Assembly (NCBI GenBank): GCA_032622095.1
Contig: CP136066.1
Span: forward strand, 172,175,164 to 172,239,163
Direction of reading: 5' to 3'
Origin: Siphonodentalium dalli
Taxonomy: Eukaryota; Mollusca; Scaphopoda; Gadilida; Siphonodentaliidae
DNA length: 64,000 nt
In this document: positions 1 to 8,936 of the stretch, one piece after another
How positions within the stretch are numbered: position 1 is the first letter of the stretch
Layout: each line of letters begins with the position of its first letter
Translations under genes and position numbers: made by a program
Notes under the pieces: model-generated
Told to the model about the DNA's origin: nothing
The model's database searches: none
Seen by the model: the letters and a program-made list of their open reading frames with translations, nothing else

Positions 1-97
1 AGAAAGCGTTCTGCGAGAAATAACTCACAAGTCGTATCGAGTGGACTGACGTACAATAGAGTAACTGCTCTTGGCACACGTCGTGTTTTCTAGATAA

Positions 98-558
98 CTA
101 TAGGTTACAAACACCTAATTATTTCCCATAGGCGACAGTGTTAACTAGAAGTCCCGCCGGCCATGGGTTAAGCATATTTGAACTTCAAGTGGTCAATTTT
201 CCCTTAGAACGTCATCCGCTGCACCAGTCTGTGACGTCAAACGCGCCCTTTTCGGTATTGTTTTCAAACGATAATCTTGCATTTCCACAACTACCCCATT
301 TACTGCACAAAAATCAGCAGCATAAAAATACCCAGACCCCTTCCATAACATCGGGACCCCACCAGACTCGTCCTGAACATCCAAACATGCATGGTCGCCA
401 TATTTACGTAGGCTATGATTTTATGTTCCCGCTTAGGGATATTTCCCTCAATGATAATCAACCAATCAGCAGCCAGATTTTTTTTTATGCTGACTCGAGT
501 TTCCCTACACAAATTCAAGAAGCACAACTATATATAATTAGTTGCTTGTAACCTATAG
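98..558. mobile_element. TIR element, Tc/mariner-like MITE (candidate)
   Basis: The ends form an inverted repeat of about 28 bp: CTATAGGTTACAA near 98 is matched by TTGTAACCTATAG ending at 558, and the match continues inward through a TAATTA stretch with few mismatches. If the terminus is read as TAGGTTAC, it is flanked by TA on each side (99-100 and 556-557), as expected for Tc1/mariner insertion. The interior has no recognisable transposase. One 137-codon frame fills most of it but has no domain I recognise. The family call rests only on the TA dinucleotides. The inverted repeat itself is clear. Confidence 0.55.
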
Positions 559-932
559 CTACAACTTGCAAATCATACACATGTTGAAGCGACTCGTTAT
601 CTGCGATGTTCAATTGGAACCTAGGAATTTGCCGATGCCAGCTGTCGCACATCTAACGTTTGATGGTTACTGTTTGTTTTATTCATATTTTATTGTCAAA
701 TGGGAGCACGAATTTCAGTATATATCTGCTACAATGGTATATTGATATAGTATATCATATGGTATCACCAGAACACCATTTCATCTTAGAACATCTGGCC
801 TACGAAAGTATTCGTGAAATGTATATAAAGGACCGTTACACGTATATGCGACACGATACGTAATATGTTGTGACAGTAAATTCGCGAGAAAGTAAATTAA
901 GGTTATATTCATATCGTAGGTGATTGCTGATG
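559..932. other. Unassigned AT-rich flank
   Basis: I see no gene, tandem repeat or inverted repeat here. Short frames exist but carry no recognisable motif. Confidence 0.4.
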
Positions 933-964
933 TTAACCCTTTACCCAACAGAAGGGCCCTGTGC

Positions 965-1032
965 CAATGCATTCTCGTATATATGCGAGTCGACCATAGG
1001 TCGCCTCGCATATATAAGAGAATGCATTGGCT
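965..1032. repeat. Hairpin palindrome, family P, copy 1
   Basis: A near-perfect palindrome with arms reading CAATGCATTCTCGTATAT and ATATAAGAGAATGCATTG. The centre, GTCGACCATAGGTCGCC, is itself partly self-complementary. It lies inside the piggyBac-like MITE. Family P also occurs at 1113-1181, twice near 27.3-27.5 kb, and once in every satellite unit. Confidence 0.85.
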
Positions 1033-1112
1033 TAACACATTAAAAATTATAAAATTGTTAAAGAATGTAAGAAAAAAATGGTAAAAAGTGTTAAAAAAAA
1101 TATTTTGTTTAG

Positions 1113-1181
1113 GCCAATGCATTCTCTTATATATGGGAGGCGACCTATGGTCGACTCGCATATATAAGAGAATGCATTGGC
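1113..1181. repeat. Hairpin palindrome, family P, copy 2
   Basis: This copy is the reverse complement of copy 1, with the same arms and centre and only a few substitutions. The two are separated by about 80 bp of A/T-rich sequence, so they form a larger inverted repeat in addition to their own hairpins. Confidence 0.85.
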
Positions 1182-1499
1182 ACAGGGCATAACTGTAACC
1201 ATCACAATGTGGTCAATGAGCCGGTTCCAATGATATCCATATGTGTATGGTTTTATTGAGACAGACCGAAGATATTTTAGGCTGTTGAAGCTTTATTTGG
1301 CCGGTTTTGTTGGGTAAAGGGTTAAATTATTCTATATGTAGATGTGTGTTGTATTTAATATGTGGTCAACTATCCATCGGGTGTATTTTGCATGACATCT
1401 TATCTAATGGCATATTAATATTTTTTGGGGAAATTATTCATAGTGTCGTCATTTATCTTATATAGGCCCAGATAAGGTGACATTCCCTTTAGCAAATAA

Positions 1500-1685
1500 G
1501 GTAGTCTCTTTATTTTACAATTTCGTTTAATTGTAGATTGTGTATATTGCTTATGACAATATGGTAGTCTCTTTATTTTACAATTTCTTTAATTGCAGAT
1601 TGTGTATATTGCTTATGACAATATGGTAGTCCCTTTGTTTGACAATTTCGTTTAATTGTATATTGTGTATATTGCTTTTGACAAG
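1500..1685. repeat. Tandem repeat, three copies of about 62 bp
   Basis: Three successive copies start with GGTAGTC at about 1500, 1563 and 1625 and contain TTTACAATTTC and GTGTATATTGCTTATGACAA. The third copy is the most diverged. No function can be read from it. Confidence 0.85.
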
Positions 1686-2265
1686 CGGAATTAGCTCTAC
1701 CATTAACTCATTCCAATCTGTAGTACATGATGAAAACTTTCATGTATTAAACATAAAGAGGGACAAATAAAATTAAGGTCTGAGAGAAATGTTTTAGGGA
1801 AGGTGGGTCTGGCTTTCTGTATCGTACAATTCAAGCAGACCTGCAAACCCTCAAAAACCGTACTGCACTTTGATATGGTCAGATATCTTCGCACGCTGCA
1901 AAAGGCATGGAGCTAGCAGACCACCGCTCAGTATCCACTAAAATCGTCAACCTCAGCAGGCACGTCGTCCACCACCCGGACATCACATCGACCGACGGCG
2001 GTCGGTATCGGCTACAACATGGGGCCCATTTATATATGACATCATAAATTATATCTACTTCACAACTATTCAGCATGCACAACCCGTAATCACTACAATC
2101 GTGTTCCCAGTCAACAAACCATACGTCCAAACCAATACATTTTATTGATTTACTCTGCATCCCCACATACACGCCCTAATTTTCCCTAGCTAGCACCTAA
2201 CCCTCCATCCTCGTCATCTGGCCTCCACATAACGTCAGTTACCTTGACTTAGTCCACTCACTCAT
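1686..2265. other. Unassigned region
   Basis: Frames of 63 and 97 codons on the minus strand here have no recognisable domain. The stretch 1890-2020 is more GC-rich than its surroundings and may be a fragment of an old coding element, but I could not identify it. Confidence 0.3.
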
Positions 2266-2316
2266 TTGACGGGGCGTGCTGGTCCAAATCTACCAAAACC
2301 ATGCACCACCTCCATC

Positions 2317-2462
2317 CATGGCCAGATGCCTGTGTCGACACTTCGCCAAAATCTGTCGCTCGAGCCATATCCAATTGAGCCTATCACCTCCATCCACCAG
2401 ATGCCTGGGTCGACACTCCATCAACATCTGCCGCTCGAGTTGTATCCGATAGAGCCTCGCCG
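2317..2462. repeat. Tandem duplication of about 75 bp within an open frame
   Basis: Two direct copies (about 2317-2390 and 2391-2462) share CAGATGCCTG, GTCGACACT and GCTCGAG in order. Both lie in one 79-codon plus-strand frame (2266-2505), so the translation contains two similar 25-residue units ending YPIEP. No known family is recognised. The frame-preserving duplication could reflect an old exon or retroelement fragment, or chance. Confidence 0.55.
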
Positions 2463-2505
2463 CACGTGGAGCAACCTGGACCAGACATCTGGGGGTCTTG
2501 TATAA

Positions 2506-3948
2506 AAAGCAATGTCAAGTAGAAGACGCACCTGGATTTCTATTTTTGTCTAAATTATATGACATGTCATATTTTATGTCTTGGAGTTTGTGGTATTACT
2601 CGCTAAAATGAATAGCACAACAAACATATATTGCTATATTTTCAATATCGGTACATATTTTTTTTAAATGGCTGGAAAATCTATACTGTAATGGTTTATA
2701 TCTATTCCAAATACATGCATTTCAAATTTGACAACTTAAAAAACTAAATTGACACTTAACATAGGCTCTCAGGTGCTGCTCCTACTCTACATACAGTACG
2801 TCCAGTATTCTACAATAGTTATGTCTCCGTGGTAAAGCTTGATGGACTCTCATAAAAAATGTAAGCAATATGGTGTATCCATTTTCCAAAACTGGTCGTA
2901 TTACCAATTAGGATAGCAATTACATTATTGTGCAAGATTACTGGCTATGATATATCATTAGCAAACAACCATACTTATCAATGATTATACAGCCTGCCCC
3001 CTCTTCACCACAAATATGTGCATACAACATTGTTTTTATAGCGATGCTTACTTGTTGGAATTGAGAGAAAAACAAGATTGTTTGTCAAAACGGTTGCCAT
3101 GGCAACCATGGGCATTTTCCAGCTTAGCGTGATATCCGAAATGTCTTATTTTAATATGTAGTACATGCGTACTGTACGATTTTGTCATCTACCCGCCCCA
3201 CTATCCAAACAAGTAAATGATGACGAAAATGTGCAAATACTCTGATCAAACGAATGAAGATTCAGCTGCCATTGACAGAATAAATATATGTTTTAGCAAA
3301 TTCCGAATGTTTCAATTTGATTCTGTCATTAATTGGATCGAAACTGTAAATCAAATTTGGGTTGGAATATTCAACCATCTGTAGCGGAAATTATTTTTGA
3401 AGATATTCTTCTTAGAAAAGAGTCGAAATGGCGGGTTTACTGTCAGCTTAGAAGCGCACCGACTTAGAGGTGCACTGTCAGCCTTCAAATGCACCGGACA
3501 AGGTAAGGCAGACGTCATTGCAATTTCCACAATTCACGAGTTTCTGCTATGTGATCCGATCTTGAATGTGATAATTGAGAAAAAACCAACACAACTGGTA
3601 CTGATTTACAATCTGTCTTTGCTGAATTTAACTTTCATGTATCTAAAAATTATACGGCTACCCGAAGATGAACCATTAAAATATCTTGGTCATCAACTAC
3701 CCTCAATACATGTTACAAACAACGCGTACGTACAACTCACTGGTTTGATGAGCAATATGAACTGCATCCGCTTAAGTTGGATGTACATATGATTGTTACA
3801 TTTCCCCCAAAATCTGACTAACGTCAAGCTCAGTGTAGTCGAACATCGGCATATTGGCGTCTGTAGGCGGAAATGTCGGAGCAAAAAGCGGCCGATGGGG
3901 AGGTAGTACGACTTAACGGAGACTGGTCGAAAAGCCCCACGGATGGGG
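2506..3948. other. Unassigned left flank of the satellite array
   Basis: AT-rich sequence with no repeat structure that I can resolve. A 131-codon plus-strand frame (3397-3792) has no recognisable domain and no supporting features. The satellite starts abruptly at 3949 without an obvious terminal motif on the flank side. Confidence 0.35.
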
Positions 3949-4227
3949 AGTGTGGCTAGGGTGATGAGGTGTAGGGTGTGAGGGTAGAGCGAACCCTATA
4001 TGTGATCGGATTGCGACAGCAAGTGGGTCAAAAGCAGCGTGATGAGGAATCCTTTCTTCCGACTTTGAAATCTTTCTTCGCCTCCCGAAAAACCTTAGAC
4101 ACCCGGGCGGGTACCCATGCTTCCTCGAATTCGGCATATACATATACGACGGAGCCAGCGACTTTGTGAATACCACCTCGCCTTCGACTTCGGCGCGCGA
4201 CGGAGATCGGTTTGCCCGTCTTTAGCG

Positions 4228-4396
4228 GACAAATCTCCCAGTCGAAGGCTAAGTCTCAACAGATCGCAGTGAGGTTCATCTCGTACTGAGCAACATTACC
4301 GTACTGAGCAAGATTGTTTCGGACGGTTCGTCGACTCCCGTGAAGGAAAAGAAAGAAAGGCTGACATTTATATCCGTCAATTCCTTGAAGTTTCAG
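4228..4396 (-). pseudogene. Condensed 18S-28S rDNA relic (reference copy, unit 1)
   Basis: Read on the minus strand, three rRNA segments appear in rDNA order. Positions 4396-4374 match the universal 18S core around the site complementary to CCGTCAATTCCTTTAAGTTT, with one mismatch. Positions 4300-4273 match the 28S sarcin-ricin region, reading CTCAGTACGAGATGAACC against canonical CTCAGTACGAGAGGAACC. Positions 4274-4228 match the last 47 or so nucleotides of 28S, including GCGATCTGTTGA against GCGATCTATTGA and ending TTTGTC. The sarcin-ricin segment and the 3' end are directly abutted, although hundreds of bases separate them in a real 28S. An 18-bp partial duplication (CGTACTGAGCAA twice) follows the sarcin-ricin piece. 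The comparison sequences are from memory of conserved rRNA. The relic is too short to be a functional rRNA. Confidence 0.7.
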
Positions 4397-4484
4397 AGCC
4401 AACTTTCGCCAGGTTTAGAATTTTCTAAACTTGCCCAGGCAACACCACGAGGAGGCAATTAGGGTCGGCTGACCCTAAAAGGTT

Positions 4485-4885
4485 GGCTTTTATTTGCCCA
4501 ACCCCCAATGCCCCCAGAAGGAAGGGAAAAGACCAGGGAAGGAGAAGGGAAAAGACCAGGATCTTCCCAAGTGACAAGGCAGTGATAGCAGTGATTCAGA
4601 ACCCCAAAAAAGAGAAGTAATTTCCGCCAAGAAAAGAAAACTTGTTCAAAAGAACGATGACGGTTTGGCTTTTAGTTGCCCACCCCCACAATGCCCCAGA
4701 AGGGAAGGGAAAAGAAATGTATGACCAAAGGGTGGAGTGGACTGATAAGACGCCAGTCATCCCGTCTTCGGCCAAAGACCAGGATCTTCCCCAGCGGCAG
4801 ATATAGCAGTAGTAGCAGAGTAGCAGTAGCAGTGATAGCAGAGTAGCAATAGCAGTGATTCAGAAAGCAAAAACAGATGGTGGGA
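4485..4885. repeat. Internal diverged direct duplication plus GCAGTA-rich block (unit 1 reference)
   Basis: Two segments (about 4485-4620 and 4672-4885) share TTGGCTTTTA, TTGCCCA, a CCCCAGAAGG-GGGAAAAG run, CCAGGATCTTCCC and GCAGTGATTCAGAA in the same order, so one arose from the other. The second holds a GCAGTA/GCAGAG trinucleotide-style block (about 4797-4860). Unit 12 carries a 24-bp expansion of that block. Confidence 0.75.
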
Positions 4886-4995
4886 TCTTGGACATGGTTC
4901 GGAAAAGAAAAGAGCGAATTTACGACGCGGAAAGAAAACCAGGAAGAAATTGCAACAGCTCACACCTCGACACACCTTTCAGATCATTGAAGATG

Positions 4996-5200
4996 TCGAA
5001 TCTGAAGAAAGTTATATTCCATGTGGGCACTTGCCCCGCAGTTTTATTGTAAAAGCTTCCAAGTTGGCGGGCTGAATCAGAGGTAACTATTTAAATTGTC
5101 GAATATGAAGAAAGTTATATTCCATGTGGGCACTTGCCCCGCAGTTTTATTGTAAAAGCTTCAAGTTGGGGGGCTGAATCAGAGGTAACTATTTAAATTG
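4996..5200. repeat. 103-bp tandem duplication (unit 1 reference)
   Basis: Two nearly identical copies, 4996-5098 and 5099-5200, each run from TCGAATCTGAAGAAAG through GGGCACTTGCCCCGCAG to AACTATTTAAATTG. They differ by a few substitutions and a 1-bp indel (AAGCTTCCAAG versus AAGCTTCAAG). The duplication is present in every complete unit, so it predates array expansion. Confidence 0.95.
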
Positions 5201-5475
5201 AATCGAATTTCAAGTAAATGAACGCAGACGTCAACCAAAGACGACAGAGGAGAGATTCCTGCATATATATTGGATATGGGTGGACGACAACGAGGAAGAA
5301 ATTGCAACAACAGCTCACAGAGATACCTTGGAATGGGACGCCAGCAGCCATGCCACAACCTCCATGAGAGGTAACTCGATAGTGGGATCTGACTCCGCCG
5401 CCTGTAAATAGGCCAAATCACCTGCGGGTGAATTTGATTCGTCTGTGGACGAATTAAGAACTCAAAGCGGAATGG

Positions 5476-5832
5476 GACTCATAAGATACATAATTTGATT
5501 AAATAAAATTCAAAACCACTTTTATCAATACTAGCTATTGATTCACTTAGGATACATCAGTTGACTAAAGCAAATTAAAATCCACTGGAATGCACACGGT
5601 CGATTCATATAATATACATACTTTGACTAATACAAATTCAAAACCGCTCGAGCCAACACTGTTGATTCACATAAGATACACCATTTTGTTTAAGAATATC
5701 CACAACTACTCGAATCAATACCCTTCACAAGATAGATAACGTAAGTAAAGCAAATTCAAATCAACACTGTTGAATAACTTAAGATACATAATTTGATTAC
5801 AGCAAATAAAAAAACACTCGAATCAATAAGAT
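5476..5832. repeat. About six diverged 62-bp subrepeats (unit 1 reference)
   Basis: Copies begin at about 5476, 5540, 5602, 5664 and 5772, with a truncated one between the last two. The shared pattern is GATTCACATAAGATACAT, then TTTGACTAAAGCAAATTCAAAAC, then CACTCGAATCAACACTGTT. They are strongly diverged from one another yet nearly identical between satellite units, so they are older than the array. Short subrepeats like these are typical of rDNA spacers as well as of other satellites. Confidence 0.85.
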
Positions 5833-6004
5833 GTGTTCAATATAACGGAATAGTACAGCACCCCTTGGTAATATAGTCATAACGCGGTAACAACGAAGAG
5901 CGTCTGTAAGAAACATTTACAACCTGGAAATTTGCTGACTTTTGGCACGCTTTCTCGGAGTGCCCTTCATGACTGAAACTTCCTTGAATTTTGGAAAAAC
6001 ATGC

Positions 6005-6058
6005 GCCAATGCATTCTCTTATATATGCAAATTTCCCATATATAAGAGAATTCACTGG
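6005..6058. repeat. Hairpin palindrome, family P, in the satellite unit (unit 1 reference)
   Basis: The left arm CAATGCATTCTCTTATAT pairs with ATATAAGAGAATTCACTG across a 9-bp spacer, with about 19 of 22 arm positions complementary. It is the same hairpin family as the two in the piggyBac-like MITE near 1 kb and the two near 27.4 kb. One copy lies about 2.05 kb into every satellite unit. Confidence 0.85.
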
Positions 6059-6443
6059 TATACAAGTATAATGCAGCACCAGTGCAGTTTTCGTCATGAA
6101 AGGGATATCGCACTGTAGCTACGCATGTCGTGTATTTATAGACTTAAACTTATACCTCTTCTGAAATAACGTATACACGATCCGGATGATCCACGTCAGT
6201 TTAAGCCTTCGTGTACCGCACTCGAACAGTACAATTGCCCAAATTGCCACAAAATATTCGTATTTACATACCTGCCCAAAATACAGACAGTATAATAATA
6301 TATTACGTATATCAATACACTATATAGAGTTCAAAACTGATATTGACGATATGACCACGTCGACGTTTGGTTTTGAACAGACCTGTTCATCTATAAACCA
6401 TTATTACCGGCATTGCATGCTTTCAGTGCATGATGAACTATGA

Positions 6444-8936
6444 AGTGTGGCTAGGGTGATGAGGTGTAGGGTGTGGGGGTAGAGCGAACCCTATATGTGA
6501 TCGGATTGCGACAGCAAGTGGGTCAAAAGCAGCGTGATGAGGAATCCTTTCTTCCGACTTTGAAATCTTTCTTCGCCTCCCGAAAAACCTTAGACACCCG
6601 GGCGGGTACCCATGCTTCCTCGAATTCGGCATATACATATACGACGGAGCCAGCGACTTTGTGAATACCACCTCGCCTTCGACTTCGGCGCGCGACGGAG
6701 ATCGGTTTGCCCGTCTTTAGCGGACAAATCTCCCAGTCGAAGGCTAAGTCTCAACAAATCGCAGTGAGGTTCATCTCGTACTGAGCAACATTACCGTACT
6801 GAGCAAGATTGTTTCGGACGGTTCGTCGACTCCCGTGAAGGAAAAGAAGGAAAGGCTGACATTTATATCAGTCAATTCCTTGAAGTTTCAGAGCCAACTT
6901 TCGCCAGGTTTAGAATTTTCTAAACTTGCCCAGGCAACACCACGAGGAGGCATTAGGGTCAGCTGACCCTAAAAGGTTGGCTGTTATTTGCCCAACCGCC
7001 AATGCCCCCAGAAGGAAGGGAAAAGACCAGGGAAGGAGAAGGGAAAAGACCAGGATCTTCCCAAGTGACAAGGCAGTGATAGCAGTGATTCAGAACCCCA
7101 AAAAAGAGAAGTAATTTCAGCCAAGAAAAGAAAACTTGTTCAAAAGAACGATGACGGTTTGGCTTTTAGTTGCCCACCCCCACAATGCCCCAGAAGGGAA
7201 GGGAAAAGAAATGTATGACCAAAGGGTGGAGTGGACTGATAAGACGCCAGTCATCCCGTCTTCGGCCAAAGACCAGGATCTTCCCCAGCGGCAGATATAG
7301 CAGTAGTAGCAGAGTAGCAGTAGCAGTGATAGCAGAGTAGCAGTAGCAGTGATTCAGAAAGCAAAAAAAGATGGTGGGATCTTGGACATGGTTCGGAAAA
7401 GAAAAGTGCGAATTTACGACGCGGGAAGAAAACCAGGAAGAAATTGCAACAGCTCACACCTCGACACACCTTTCAGATCATTGAAGATGTCGAATCTGAA
7501 GAAAGTTATATTCCATGTGGGCACTTGCCCCGCAGTTTTATTGTAAAAGCTTCAAGTTGGCGGGCTGAATCAGAGGTAACTATTTAAATTGTCGAATCTG
7601 AAGAAAGTTATATTCCATGTGGGCACTTGCCCCGCAGTTTTATTGTAAAAGCTTCAAGTTGGCGGGCTGAATCAGAGGTAACTATTTAAATTGAATCGAA
7701 TTTCAAGTAAATGAACGCAGACGTCAACCAAAGACGACAGAGGAGAGATTCCTGCATATATATTGGATATGGGTGGACGACAACGAGGAAGAAATTGCAA
7801 CAACAGCTCACAGAGATACCTTGGAATGGGACGCCAGCAGCCATGCCACAACCTCCATGAGAGGTAACTCGATAGTGGGATCGGACTCCGCCGCCTGTAA
7901 ATAGGCCAAATCACCTGCGGGTGAATTTGATTCGTCTGTGGACGAATTAAGAACTCAAAGCGGGATGGGACTCATAAGATACATAATTTGATTAAATAAA
8001 ATTCAAAACCACTTTTATCAATACTAGCTATTGATTCACTTAGGATACATCAGTTGACTAAAGCAAATTAAAATCCACTGGAATGCACACGGTCGATTCA
8101 TATAATATACATACTTTGACTAATACAAATTCAAAACCGCTCGAGCCAACACTGTTGATTCACATAAGATACACCATTTTGTTTAAGAATATCCACAACT
8201 ACTCGAATCAATACCCTTCACAAGATAGATAACGTAAGTAAAGCAAATTCAAATCAACACTGTTGAATAACTTAAGATACATAATTTGATTACAGCAAAT
8301 AAAAAAACACTCGAATCAATAAGATGTGTTCAATATAACGGAATAGTACAGCACCCCTTGGTAATATAGTCATAACGCGGTAACAACGAAGAGCGTCTGT
8401 AAGAAACATTTACAACCTGGAAATTTGCTGACTTTTGGCACGCTTTCTCGGAGTGCCCTTCATGACTGAAACTTCCTTGAATTTTGGAAAAACATGCGCC
8501 AATGCATTCTCTTATATATGCAAATTTCCCATATATAAGAGAATTCACTGGTATACAAGTATAATGCAGCACCAGTGCAGTTCTCGTCATGAAAGGGATA
8601 TCGCACTGTAGCTACGCATGTCGTGTATTTATAGACTTAAACTTATACCTCTTCTGAAATAACGTATACACGATCCGGATGATCCACGTCAGTTTAAGCC
8701 TTCGTGTACCGCACTCGAACAGTACAATTGCCCCAATTGCCACAAAATATTCGTATTTACATACCTGCCCAAAATACAGACAGTATAATAATATATTACG
8801 TATATCAATACACTATATAGAGTTCAAAACTGATATTGACGATATGACCACGTCGACGTTTGGTTTTGAACAGACCTGTTCATCTATAAACCAATATTAC
8901 CGGCATTGCATGCTTTCAGTGCATGATGAACTATGA
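6444..8936. repeat. Satellite unit 2 (subtype B), 2,493 bp
   Basis: Subtype B is marked by CAACAAATCG, GGGTCAGCTGACCC and GGCTGTTATTTGCCCAACCG. It also has the non-A forms GGATCGGACTCC and AAACCAATATTACC. The rRNA relic is at 6723-6891. Confidence 0.95.

Larger units (their letters stand above)
937..1321. mobile_element. piggyBac-like MITE carrying two palindromes
   Basis: The 385-bp segment begins CCCTTTACCCAACA and ends TGTTGGGTAAAGGG, a perfect inverted repeat. It is flanked on both sides by TTAA (933-936 and 1322-1325). TTAA target sites with CCC...GGG termini are the signature of the piggyBac superfamily. At 385 bp with no transposase frame it would be non-autonomous. Two long hairpin palindromes (about 965-1032 and 1113-1181) sit inside in inverted orientation to each other, so the whole interior can fold into a nested cruciform. 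Kolobok also uses TTAA, so the superfamily is likely but not proven. Confidence 0.8.
3949..6443. repeat. Satellite unit 1 (subtype A), 2,495 bp
   Basis: First unit of the array, taken to start at AGTGTGGCTAGGG. Landmarks are the rRNA relic (about +280 to +448), two related GGGAAAAG/CAGTGATTCAG blocks (+500 to +930), the 103-bp duplication (+1047 to +1251), the 62-bp subrepeats (+1527 to +1883) and the family-P hairpin (about +2057). Subtype A variants include GGATCTGACTCC and AAACCATTATTACC. It is the array edge, and its first bases carry a private variant (GTGAGGG for GTGGGGG). Confidence 0.95.

Noticed and set aside
3990-4080. GTGATGAGG...TTCCGACTTTGAAATC in the satellite as a hammerhead ribozyme
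   Set aside because: The CUGAUGA core has a substitution and GAAA is not directly after stem II. No three-stem fold with a NUH cleavage site could be drawn.
4321-4350. GGTTCGTCGACTCCC as a tRNA B box
   Set aside because: The spacing is wrong for GGTTCGANTCC and no A box or cloverleaf could be found around it.
4228-4396. A functional fragmented rRNA gene of the apicomplexan-mitochondrial kind
   Set aside because: No mitochondrial genes accompany it, the matches are nuclear-type rRNA, the pieces are very short and the loop-closing base is changed. A relic or SINE-type domain is more likely.
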